From Microbacterium esteraromaticum (GTDB lineage: Bacteria; Actinomycetota; Actinomycetes; Actinomycetales; Microbacteriaceae), in assembly GCF_017303215.1 (NCBI RefSeq), contig NZ_JAEMWU010000001.1:2170001-2234000 (forward strand): 64,000 nt of DNA, given 5' to 3'. How positions within the stretch are numbered: the stretch's first letter is position 1; each line of letters starts with the position of its first letter. Both the position numbers and the translations under genes were made by a program. The notes beneath the pieces were generated by a model. That model ran no database searches. It was not told the DNA's origin and was given only the letters and a program-made list of their open reading frames with translations. Of the stretch, positions 54,631 through 64,000 are shown one piece after another.

Positions 54631-55308
54631 TCAGGCGACCGGCGTCTCGACGCCGCGCTTGGCCCACAGATCGCGCAGGACGTTGGCGAAGGTCTCGGCC
54701 GGCTGAGCCCCCGAGACGCCGTACTGACCGTCGATCACGAAGAACGGCACGCCGTTGATGCCGTAGGCGCGTGCCTGCGCCTGGTCGGCGCGCACGTCGT
54801 CGAGGTGCGCGTTCGACTCCAGCGCAGTGCGGGTCTCGTCCTCATCGAGGCCGACCTCGACAGCGAGCGCGACGAGATCGTCGATGCGTCCGACGTGGCG
54901 CCCCTCGGTGAAGTAGGCCGACATCAGACGCTCCTCCATCTCGTGCTGGAGTCCCTTGCTCTTGGCGAAGTGCAGTACCTCGTGGGCCTTGACGGTGTTG
55001 GTGTGCTGCAGCAGATCGAAGCGGTACTGCAGGCCGGCCTGGGCCGCCACATCGGTGACGTGCGCCAGCATCTGTTCGACCTGCTCACGCGGCATGCCTT
55101 TGTGTCCGGAGAGGAAGTCGATCTCGTCGCCGTCGAAGTCGACCGGGGTATCGGGGGCCAGCTCGAACGAGTGGAAGGTGATGTTGACCTGCGGGGCGTC
55201 CTCGTCGGACGCGGTCGCCGCAACGCCCGCTTCAAGATTGCGCTTGCCGATGTAGCACCAGGGGCAGGCGATGTCGGACCAGATGTCGATAGAGATGGGT
55301 TCGCTCAC
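54631..55308 (-). CDS. DsbA-family (FrnE-like) oxidoreductase
   Basis: This 225-residue cytosolic thioredoxin-fold protein has active site CPWC in IWSDIACPWCYIGKR and the cis-Pro loop GVPFFVID. It resembles FrnE-type proteins that act on disulfides in polyketide or stress contexts. GTG 55308 is preferred because GGATGAG precedes it and relatives begin just there; an in-frame ATG at 55326 is possible. It has no signal peptide, so it is cytoplasmic. It is convergent with the peroxidase gene. Confidence 0.87.
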   Translation of the reverse strand: MSEPISIDIWSDIACPWCYIGKRNLEAGVAATASDEDAPQVNITFHSFELAPDTPVDFDGDEIDFLSGHKGMPREQVEQMLAHVTDVAAQAGLQYRFDLLQHTNTVKAHEVLHFAKSKGLQHEMEERLMSAYFTEGRHVGRIDDLVALAVEVGLDEDETRTALESNAHLDDVRADQAQARAYGINGVPFFVIDGQYGVSGAQPAETFANVLRDLWAKRGVETPVA

Positions 55309-55361
55309 GTTCTCATCCAACCGCATGCATGTCGCGTGTATTCCTCGTCTAGCATCTACAG

Positions 55362-55928
55362 GTGCTCACCTGCGATGACGTCCTGCCCTTCCGCCCATCG
55401 CGGGTGCTCGTCTGCGGCGTCTCGGGTGCGGGCAAGACGACGCTCGTCACGCGCATGAGCCGGTTGCTGGAACTTCCCCGGTACGAACTCGACGCCCTGC
55501 ATCACGGCCCCGAGTGGACGCCGCGGCCCGAGTTCCTCGACGATGTCCGCGCCTTCGCAGCCTCCGAGCGGTGGGTGAGTGAATGGCAGTACACGTCGAA
55601 GGGTGTCAGTGAGATCCTGCCTCCCCGCGCCGACCTGTGCGTGTGGCTGGACTATCCGGATCGCCTGGTGCGCGCACGCCTGTGGCGCCGGACGCTCGCC
55701 CGCAGCATCCTGCGCCGCGAGCTGTGGAACGGCAATCGCGAGCCGAGCATCTGGCGGCTGGCGACGACGACCACGCCCGAAGAGAACGTGCTGCGGTGGC
55801 AGACGAAGACCCGTGATGTGTGGCGGGAGCGGATGCCGGGGCACGAGGCGCGCTTTCCGCATCTGACGTTCGTGCGTCTCGGGCATCCGACAGAGACCGA
55901 GCGCTGGCTGGGGCGCCTCGGCCGGTAA
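55362..55928 (+). CDS. P-loop kinase-like protein (adenylate kinase/topology-modulation type)
   Basis: This is a 188-residue P-loop NTPase. Walker A is GVSGAGKTT near residue 17, followed by ELDALHHGPEWTPRPEF, a substrate loop typical of FlaR/topology-modulation proteins, and an Arg-rich LID-like region (RLVRARLWRRTLARSILRR). Its true substrate is unknown. The start is GTG at 55362, with TAGCAT (55350-55355) 6 nt upstream, so leaderless. It is convergent with uppS, 4 bp apart. Confidence 0.82.
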   Translation: MLTCDDVLPFRPSRVLVCGVSGAGKTTLVTRMSRLLELPRYELDALHHGPEWTPRPEFLDDVRAFAASERWVSEWQYTSKGVSEILPPRADLCVWLDYPDRLVRARLWRRTLARSILRRELWNGNREPSIWRLATTTTPEENVLRWQTKTRDVWRERMPGHEARFPHLTFVRLGHPTETERWLGRLGR

Positions 55929-55932
55929 GGCC

Positions 55933-56736
55933 TCAGTTTGTGGCGTCGGGGGTGTCGATCGCGCCCCCGAAGCGGCGGTCGCGCGACAGGTAGACGCCGA
56001 TCGCACGCCACAGCTCTTCGCGCGAGAAGTCGGGCCAGAGCGTGTCGAGGAACACCATCTCGGCGTATGCCGACTGCCACAGCAGGAAGTTCGAGGTGCG
56101 TTGCTCGCCCGAGCTGCGCAGGAACAGGTCGACGTCGGGCATCTCGGGCACGTAGAGGTGCTTGCGCAGCTGCTTCTCGGTGATCGCGCTGGGCTTGAGG
56201 CGCCCGGCTTTGACGTCCTCGGCCATCGCGCGCATGGCGTCGATGAGTTCGACGCGCCCGCCGTAGTTGACGCACATCGTGAGTGTGAGCACGTCGTTGT
56301 CGCGAGTGAGCTGCTCGGCGAACTGAAGCTCTTTGATCACCGACCCCCACAGCCGCGGCTTGCGACCGGCCCAGCGCACCCGCACACCCCATTCGTTGAG
56401 CTGGTCACGCCGCCGGTGCAGCACGTCGCGGTTGTACCCCATCAGGAACCGCACCTCTTCGGGCGAACGCGCCCAGTTCTCGGTCGAGAACGCGTACACC
56501 GACAGATGCTTCACACCGGCCTGGATGGCACCGGCGACCACGTCGAGCAGTACTTCCTCCCCCGCCTTGTGCCCCTCGATGCGGTTGAGGCCCCGGCGGT
56601 TGGCCCATCGGCCGTTGCCGTCCATGACGACGGCGACATGGTTCGGCACGGCGGGGAACGCAGGCGGCTGCACTCCCGTCCAGTCGAGCGGGCGGAACGG
56701 CACGGCGTCCTTATGGGTGTACGGCTTGGGACTCAC
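55933..56736 (-). CDS. uppS: Isoprenyl (undecaprenyl) diphosphate synthase
   Basis: This 267-residue cis-prenyltransferase extends farnesyl/allylic diphosphates to the lipid carrier for cell-wall synthesis. [15 protein letters not shown] holds the catalytic Asp. [18 protein letters not shown] and the C-terminal [15 protein letters not shown] are family motifs. GTG 56736 overlaps the recO stop and has AAGGAG upstream; a longer frame further up lies inside recO. Confidence 0.95.
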   Translation of the reverse strand: MSPKPYTHKDAVPFRPLDWTGVQPPAFPAVPNHVAVVMDGNGRWANRRGLNRIEGHKAGEEVLLDVVAGAIQAGVKHLSVYAFSTENWARSPEEVRFLMGYNRDVLHRRRDQLNEWGVRVRWAGRKPRLWGSVIKELQFAEQLTRDNDVLTLTMCVNYGGRVELIDAMRAMAEDVKAGRLKPSAITEKQLRKHLYVPEMPDVDLFLRSSGEQRTSNFLLWQSAYAEMVFLDTLWPDFSREELWRAIGVYLSRDRRFGGAIDTPDATN

Positions 56737-57503
56737 CGGGCTCCTTGCGGGGTCGATAGGGGACGGGAGACCGCGTGGGGCGGCCGAGTCACGTGTTCGA
56801 GCGAGCGGATGCCACGTTCGAGGTGCCATTGGGCATACGCGGCGACGGTGCCGGATGCCGCAGCGAGATCGGTGTGCGCGGCCGCGTCGACCAGCGTCCA
56901 GTCCCCACCCATCAGCGCGCGCAACAGGGCGAGGGCCGTGCCCGGGATCTGCGGACTGCCGGCCGGGGCGCATGCCGCGCACACCGATCCGCCCAGTTGT
57001 GCGCCGAAGAACGCATGCGGACCAGGTGCAGCGCAGCGGGCGCAGTGATCGAGTGCGGGCGCCCAGCCCGACAGCGCCATGACCCGCAGCAGATAAGAAT
57101 CGAGGATGCTGCGCGCCACGTGCTCTCCCCGCGAAAGTGAGCGGAGGCCGCCGACGAGCAGCAGGTACTGCTCGGTCGTCGCCTCGGCCTCGTTCAACCG
57201 GTCGGCGGCCTCGACCATTGCACTGGCCGCGGTGAACCGCTCGTAGTCGACGGCGATATCGGCACCGTACGCACCGAGCGATTCGGCCTGCTGCACGATA
57301 TCGAGCGTGCGCCCCTGGTACAGCTGCACATCGGCGACCATGAACGGCTCCAGGCGGGAGCCGAACTTCGACGACGTGCGCCGCACGCCCTTGGCGACCG
57401 CGCGGATCTTGCCGTGACGTCGGGAGAGCATCGTGACGATGCGGTCCGCCTCACCCAGCTTGTGGGTGCGCAGGATCACCGCTTCGTCTCGATAGGTGGG
57501 CAC
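56733..57503 (-). CDS. recO: DNA repair protein RecO
   Basis: This 256-residue recombination mediator of the RecFOR pathway has an N-terminal OB fold ([20 protein letters not shown]) and a helical zinc-binding C-terminal domain with [10 protein letters not shown] and VCAACAP. The start is GTG at 57503, with GATAAT on the minus strand (57510-57515) 6 nt upstream. Its stop overlaps the uppS start by 4 bp (GTGA). Confidence 0.94.
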   Translation of the reverse strand: MPTYRDEAVILRTHKLGEADRIVTMLSRRHGKIRAVAKGVRRTSSKFGSRLEPFMVADVQLYQGRTLDIVQQAESLGAYGADIAVDYERFTAASAMVEAADRLNEAEATTEQYLLLVGGLRSLSRGEHVARSILDSYLLRVMALSGWAPALDHCARCAAPGPHAFFGAQLGGSVCAACAPAGSPQIPGTALALLRALMGGDWTLVDAAAHTDLAAASGTVAAYAQWHLERGIRSLEHVTRPPHAVSRPLSTPQGAR

Positions 57504-57558
57504 CTCTCGATTATCCCCCGCTCCCCCGACATCAGGCGTCAGCGTCCTCGGGGCCGCG

Positions 57559-59391
<1,833 letters not shown>

Positions 59392-59408
<17 letters not shown>

Positions 59409-59439
59409 AGCTAAGAAGAAGCAGACCGCCCAAGAGCAT
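59392..59439 (-). CDS. leuL: leuA leader peptide
   Basis: This 15-residue peptide reads MLLGGLLLLSCRGES, with six leucines, four of them consecutive (CTG CTT CTT CTT). It ends at TGA 59392-59394, 72 bp before leuA. ATG 59439 is 6 nt after TACGAT (59446-59451, minus strand), so it would be translated from the 5' end of the message. Leucine-rich leaders of this kind sense charged tRNA-Leu in other Actinobacteria and enterobacteria. Confidence 0.8.
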
Positions 59440-59445
59440 GCGTCG

Positions 59446-59451
59446 ATCGTA
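59446..59451 (-). promoter_or_regulatory. -10 element for the leuL-leuA transcript
   Basis: TACGAT on the minus strand lies 6 nt before the leader ATG. No good -35 is visible. It separates leuL-leuA from the quinone oxidoreductase gene, which ends at 59496 on the same strand. Confidence 0.55.
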
Positions 59452-59495
59452 GCATCCGACTTCGCATTCTGCTCACCACGGAGGTGTCCTCGCGA

Positions 59496-60449
59496 TCACG
59501 GAATCAGCGCGAGCTTTCCCTCGACGCTCCCTGCCGCGAGCATGCGGTGCGCCTCTGGCGCCTGTTCCAGCGGCAACTCCGCCCCCACCGGTACCGTCAG
59601 TCGGCGGCTTTCTGCCAGTGCGACGAGGGGTGCCCGCGCCTCGTCCCGGAAACGCGCACTCTCGGGCATCGACCCCGCGATCGCTCGGAAACCGTGCTCT
59701 GACGCCGCGCGGGGCGCCACGATCGTGACGACGCGGCCGGGATCGGCGACCAACGCCGAGGACGTCGCGATCGCCTCATCCGTTCCCGCCGCATCGAGCG
59801 CGGCGTCGATCCGGGCGATGCCCTCGGATGCCAGATACGCGACGATCCGGTCGGTGAGCCCCGCTCCGTACTCGATGGCGATCCCGCCGAACCGTCGCAC
59901 GGTCTCGAGGCGGGCGCTGCGCGCCGTGCCGATGACGCGGATGCCACGCAACGCCGCCTGCTGCAGCACGCTGACACCGACGGCGCCGGAGGCACCGTGC
60001 AGAAGCACCGTCTCCCCCGTTCGAGCGCCGACCGTGTGCAGCATCTCTGCAGCCGTGGTCCCGGCCAGCAGCAGGTTCGCGGCTTGTGCGTGGCTGAGCG
60101 GCGCCGGTTTGCGCAGCACTTTCTCGGCAGGCACCGTGAGCTCGGTGGCGTAGCCGCCACGCACACGGAACGCGATCACCTCGTCGCCGACGGTCACCGG
60201 TCCCGTCACGATTCGCGTGTCCGGCCCGACGGCGATGACCGTCCCGGAGACCTCGTACCCGATGGCGACGGGCAGCTCCGTACCCGGCCGCGCACGCGCG
60301 ACGTGCTTGGCATCCGCAGGGTTCACGCCGGCCGCGCGCACCCGGATCGTCACCTCGCCCGCCCTCGGCGCCGACACTGTGAACGGTGCGAACCGCCAGT
60401 GCTCGGGCGGTCCCCAATCCGTCGCGAGCCAGCGGTGCGCGATCGACAT
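59496..60449 (-). CDS. Zinc-independent quinone oxidoreductase-like dehydrogenase
   Basis: This 317-residue MDR-superfamily protein has a GroES-like N-terminus (AGVNPADAKHVA, typical of quinone oxidoreductases without catalytic zinc ligands) and a Rossmann domain with LLHGASGAVGVSVLQQA. It probably uses NADPH to reduce quinones or enones; the true substrate is unknown. ATG 60449 is chosen because the longer frame would overlap era. It follows era by 5 bp, suggesting read-through from that operon. Confidence 0.86.
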   Translation of the reverse strand: MSIAHRWLATDWGPPEHWRFAPFTVSAPRAGEVTIRVRAAGVNPADAKHVARARPGTELPVAIGYEVSGTVIAVGPDTRIVTGPVTVGDEVIAFRVRGGYATELTVPAEKVLRKPAPLSHAQAANLLLAGTTAAEMLHTVGARTGETVLLHGASGAVGVSVLQQAALRGIRVIGTARSARLETVRRFGGIAIEYGAGLTDRIVAYLASEGIARIDAALDAAGTDEAIATSSALVADPGRVVTIVAPRAASEHGFRAIAGSMPESARFRDEARAPLVALAESRRLTVPVGAELPLEQAPEAHRMLAAGSVEGKLALIP

Positions 60450-60454
60450 CGGTC

Positions 60455-61351
60455 TCAGAAGCCGAGGCGCCCGAGCTGCTTGGGGTCGCGCTGCCATTCC
60501 TTCGCGACCTTGACGTGCAGCTTCAGGAACACCCGCGTGCCGAGCAGCTCCTCGATGCCTGCGCGGGCTGTCGCGCCCACGGATCGCAGGCGGGAGCCCT
60601 TGTGCCCGATGATGATCGCCTTCTGGCTGTCGCGCTCGACGATGATCGACGCATACACGTCGGTGAGATCGGAGTCCTCACGCGGCTCGACGTCGTCGAT
60701 CACGACGGCGATCGAGTGGGGCAGCTCGTCGCGCACGCCCTCCAGCGCGGCCTCACGGATCATCTCGGCGATGCGGTCGTCGGTCGACTCGTCCGTGACC
60801 ACACCCTCGTCATACAGCCGCGGGCCCACCGGCATCAGCTGCAGCATCTCGTCGGCGAGCACATCGAGCTGCTCGCGGGTGAGCGCCGACAACGGAATGA
60901 CCGCGGCCCAGTCCTCGCGCAGCGAGTCGACCTCCATCAGACGTTCGACGATGTCGTCCTTGTCGGCGGCGTCGGTCTTCGTGACGATCGCGACCTTCTT
61001 GGCCCGCGGGTAGCCGTCCAGTGACGCGGCGATGCGACGATCGCCGGGGCCCACCTTCTCGGTCGCCGGCACGCAGAAGCCGATCACGTCGACGTCGCCG
61101 AGCACCTGCTCGACGAGGTCGTTCAGCCGCTCACCGAGCAGCGTGCGCGGCTTGTGGATGCCCGGCGTGTCGACGATCACCAGCTGTCCGTCGGGGCGGT
61201 TGACGATGCCGCGGATCGCCCGACGAGTCGTCTGCGGCTTCTCGCTGGTGATAGCGATCTTCTCACCGACCAGCGCGTTGGTGAGCGTGGACTTGCCGAC
61301 GTTCGGCCGGCCCACGAACGTCACGAATCCACTGCGTGTCTGCTCAGTCAT
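60455..61351 (-). CDS. era: GTPase Era
   Basis: This 298-residue GTPase acts in 16S rRNA maturation and 30S assembly. G1 is GRPNVGKST, G3 VDTPGIH and G4 TKTDAADK; the C-terminal KH domain follows with ESARFR-free KAIIIGHKGSRLRSVG. GGAGGAG lies 5-6 nt before ATG 61351, deciding the start over upstream ATGs. It overlaps the CBS-domain gene by 8 bp. Confidence 0.96.
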   Translation of the reverse strand: MTEQTRSGFVTFVGRPNVGKSTLTNALVGEKIAITSEKPQTTRRAIRGIVNRPDGQLVIVDTPGIHKPRTLLGERLNDLVEQVLGDVDVIGFCVPATEKVGPGDRRIAASLDGYPRAKKVAIVTKTDAADKDDIVERLMEVDSLREDWAAVIPLSALTREQLDVLADEMLQLMPVGPRLYDEGVVTDESTDDRIAEMIREAALEGVRDELPHSIAVVIDDVEPREDSDLTDVYASIIVERDSQKAIIIGHKGSRLRSVGATARAGIEELLGTRVFLKLHVKVAKEWQRDPKQLGRLGF

Positions 61352-62639
61352 GCTGTTCTCCTCCATCGCGCACATCGATCGGCATCGTGTACGGCGCCCG
61401 CTCCACGAACACCGTGGCGATGCCACGGCCGCGGCCGCGCGAAGCGCCGCCGGTCAGCACCAGGCCCTTGACGGTCGCCGTGGCACCCGGCTGCGGCACC
61501 TGACCAAGCGCCTTGCCCAGCAGCCCGCCGACCGAGTCGACGTCTTCATCGTCGAGCTCCAACCCAAAGAGGTCGCCGACATCTTCGAGCGGCAACCGCG
61601 AGTTCACCCGGAATCGCCCGTCACCGAGGTCGACGAAGTCGGCGGGGCCGCGGTCGTACTCGTCGGCGATCTCACCGACGAGCTCCTCGATCAGGTCCTC
61701 AAGCGTGACGAGCCCCGACACACCACCGTGCTCGTCGATGACCATGCACACGTGCACGGCGTCGCGCTTCATCTGCTGCAGCAGGCTCTCGGCACGCATC
61801 GATTCGGGAACGAAGACGGCGGGTCGGGCGATCGGCCGCACGGGCCTGGTGCGCCAGGCGCTCTCGTCGCGGTACGCGAACTGCACGAGGTCCTTCAGAT
61901 ACAGCACCCCGACGACGTCATCGGCATCGCCATCGACGACAGGCATGCGCGAGACCCCCGTGCGCAGGAACAGCGCCATGGCCTCGGTCGCCGTGGTTGC
62001 CGCATCGACCGTCATCATCTCGGTGCGCGGAACCATCACAGCGCGCACCACCTGATCGGTGAACTCGAACACCGAGTGGATCAGGTCGCGATCGTCCTGC
62101 TCGATCAGATCATGCGAGGCGGCCTCGTCGACCATGCTCAGCAGCTGCTCCTCCGACGCGAACGACGTGCGTCCCGCTCCCGGGGTGACGCGCTGTCCGG
62201 CCCGGACGAGGGTCTGCGCGAGTGGCCCCAGCAGAATGCGCATGCCACGCACGACCGGCGCCCACGTCCGCAGCATCGACGCCGCGTGCAGTCGGCCGAA
62301 CGAGCGCGGGCTCGCGCCGACCAGCACGAACGTGATCCCCGTCATCAGAACCGCCGCGGCGAGCATCGCCCACCAGATACTGGGCAGCAGCGCATCCAGC
62401 GCGACGGTGACGAACACGGCGGCGGTGGTCTCGGCGAGCACACGCATGAACGCCACGGCATTGACGTGCGGGGCGGGGTCCTCTGCGATGCGCGACAACG
62501 CTGACGCGTTGCGCCCCTCTGAGGCCAGCGACTCGAGGTCCGAGGTAGAGCTCACCGAGAACGCGGCGTCGACCGCGGCCATGAGACCGCCGAAGGCGAC
62601 CAGCAGAACTGCGGCCGCCAGCAGAATGGCAGGGGTCAT
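61344..62639 (-). CDS. CNNM/CorC-family CBS-domain membrane protein
   Basis: This is a 431-residue protein: a CNNM transmembrane domain of three to four helices (residues 1-150), then two CBS domains (VMVPRTEMMTVDAATT and the VCMVIDEHGGVSGLVTLEDLIEELVGEI block), then a CorC_HlyC domain. Relatives are linked to Mg/Co efflux; the old hemolysin name is misleading. It lies between ybeY (4-bp overlap) and era (8-bp overlap), the standard actinobacterial order. Confidence 0.93.
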   Translation of the reverse strand: MTPAILLAAAVLLVAFGGLMAAVDAAFSVSSTSDLESLASEGRNASALSRIAEDPAPHVNAVAFMRVLAETTAAVFVTVALDALLPSIWWAMLAAAVLMTGITFVLVGASPRSFGRLHAASMLRTWAPVVRGMRILLGPLAQTLVRAGQRVTPGAGRTSFASEEQLLSMVDEAASHDLIEQDDRDLIHSVFEFTDQVVRAVMVPRTEMMTVDAATTATEAMALFLRTGVSRMPVVDGDADDVVGVLYLKDLVQFAYRDESAWRTRPVRPIARPAVFVPESMRAESLLQQMKRDAVHVCMVIDEHGGVSGLVTLEDLIEELVGEIADEYDRGPADFVDLGDGRFRVNSRLPLEDVGDLFGLELDDEDVDSVGGLLGKALGQVPQPGATATVKGLVLTGGASRGRGRGIATVFVERAPYTMPIDVRDGGEQHD

Positions 62640-63090
62640 CGTCGTCGTTCGACCTGAGCGAATCCTTCGATCAGCGACCGCTGCAGCCCGAACATCTCAC
62701 GCTCCTCTTCGGGTTCGGCATGGTCGAATCCCAGCAGGTGCAACAGCCCGTGAGTGGTCAGCAGGATCAGCTCGTCCTGCAGCGTGTGGCCGGCCGTCTG
62801 TGCCTGCGACTCCGCGACCTGCGGGCACAGCACGATGTCACCGAGCAGTCCCGGTGCAGTCGGGTTGTCGGGAGTACCGGGGCGCAACTCGTCCATCGGA
62901 AAGCTGAGCACGTCCGTGGGGCCGGGCTCATCCATCCACTGCACATGCAGGGACTCCATCGCGCCCTCATCGACCAGCACGATTGCCACCTCGGCGTCCG
63001 GACTGACGTTCAGCTGCGCGAGGTTGAAGTCGGTGAGGCGCTGCAGCACCGTCTCGTCGACGTCGATCGCCGACTCGTTGTTGATCTCGA

Positions 63091-63094
<4 letters not shown>
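62636..63094 (-). CDS. ybeY: Endoribonuclease YbeY
   Basis: This 152-residue metal-dependent RNase acts in 16S rRNA 3'-end processing and ribosome quality control. The zinc motif HGLLHLLGFDH is near the C-terminus, and TDVLSFPMDE is the conserved central block. It overlaps phoH by 4 bp upstream and the CBS gene by 4 bp downstream. Confidence 0.96.

Positions 63095-64000
<906 letters not shown>

Overview
The window reads as chromosomal core DNA of a high-GC actinobacterium, most probably Microbacteriaceae and Microbacterium-like. The reasons are: the gene order tkt-tal-pgi-zwf-opcA-pgl next to ctaB/ctaA; divergent glgA/glgC; OpcA, DUF3099 and GlbO-type globin genes; many GTG starts; and many apparently leaderless genes with a TANNNT -10 about 6 nt before the start codon. 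This placement comes from reading gene content and was not searched. I see no prophage, insertion sequence, CRISPR array or rRNA. One tRNA (Asn, GTT) is present. No gap between genes exceeds about 250 bp.

Layout. 1-7.9 kb: end of aminopeptidase N, an MscS channel, a truncated globin, a FAD dehydrogenase, two acyl-CoA thioesterases and EttA. 8-12 kb: a lipoprotein, an SSB paralogue, MsrA, a LysE exporter, an exonuclease and ribosomal protein L31 type B. 12-16 kb: an orphan ABC ATPase, divergent glgA/glgC and serB. 16-19.7 kb: a hydrolase, FabG, the DUF3099/Cys-rich peptide/SURF1 operon and a GrpB-family protein. 19.7-20.8 kb: a DUF559-type gene bracketed by two 71-bp structured direct repeats. 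20.9-26.8 kb: an ABC-F protein, a DedA/two-component operon and a membrane acyltransferase. 26.7-29.1 kb: biotin uptake genes bioYMN with divergent bioQ and three tandem operators. 29.2-34.4 kb: a suf Fe-S assembly operon ending in a PatB-like C-S lyase. 34.6-36.8 kb: ctaA and ctaB for heme A. 37-45.2 kb: the pentose phosphate operon. 45.2-48.8 kb: a DMT transporter, peptide deformylase, a septum-formation lipoprotein, meso-DAP dehydrogenase and tRNA-Asn. 48.9-54.6 kb: an ABC ATPase, dnaG, dgt, dusB and a glutathione peroxidase. 54.6-57.5 kb: a DsbA-like protein, a P-loop kinase, uppS and recO. 57.6-59.5 kb: leuA behind a leucine-rich leader peptide. 59.5-64 kb: a quinone oxidoreductase, era, a CBS-domain protein, ybeY and the start of phoH, which runs off the window.

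How the genes fit together. Most are housekeeping genes: NADPH and pentose supply, glycogen precursor synthesis, heme A for cytochrome oxidase, Fe-S assembly, and DNA/RNA maintenance. The signals that conventional gene calling would miss are regulatory or structural. They are a leuA leader whose leucine codons are complementary to the leuA ribosome-binding region, a triple palindromic operator between bioQ and bioY, the repeat-flanked DUF559 gene, and divergent promoters with nearly superimposed -10 elements.
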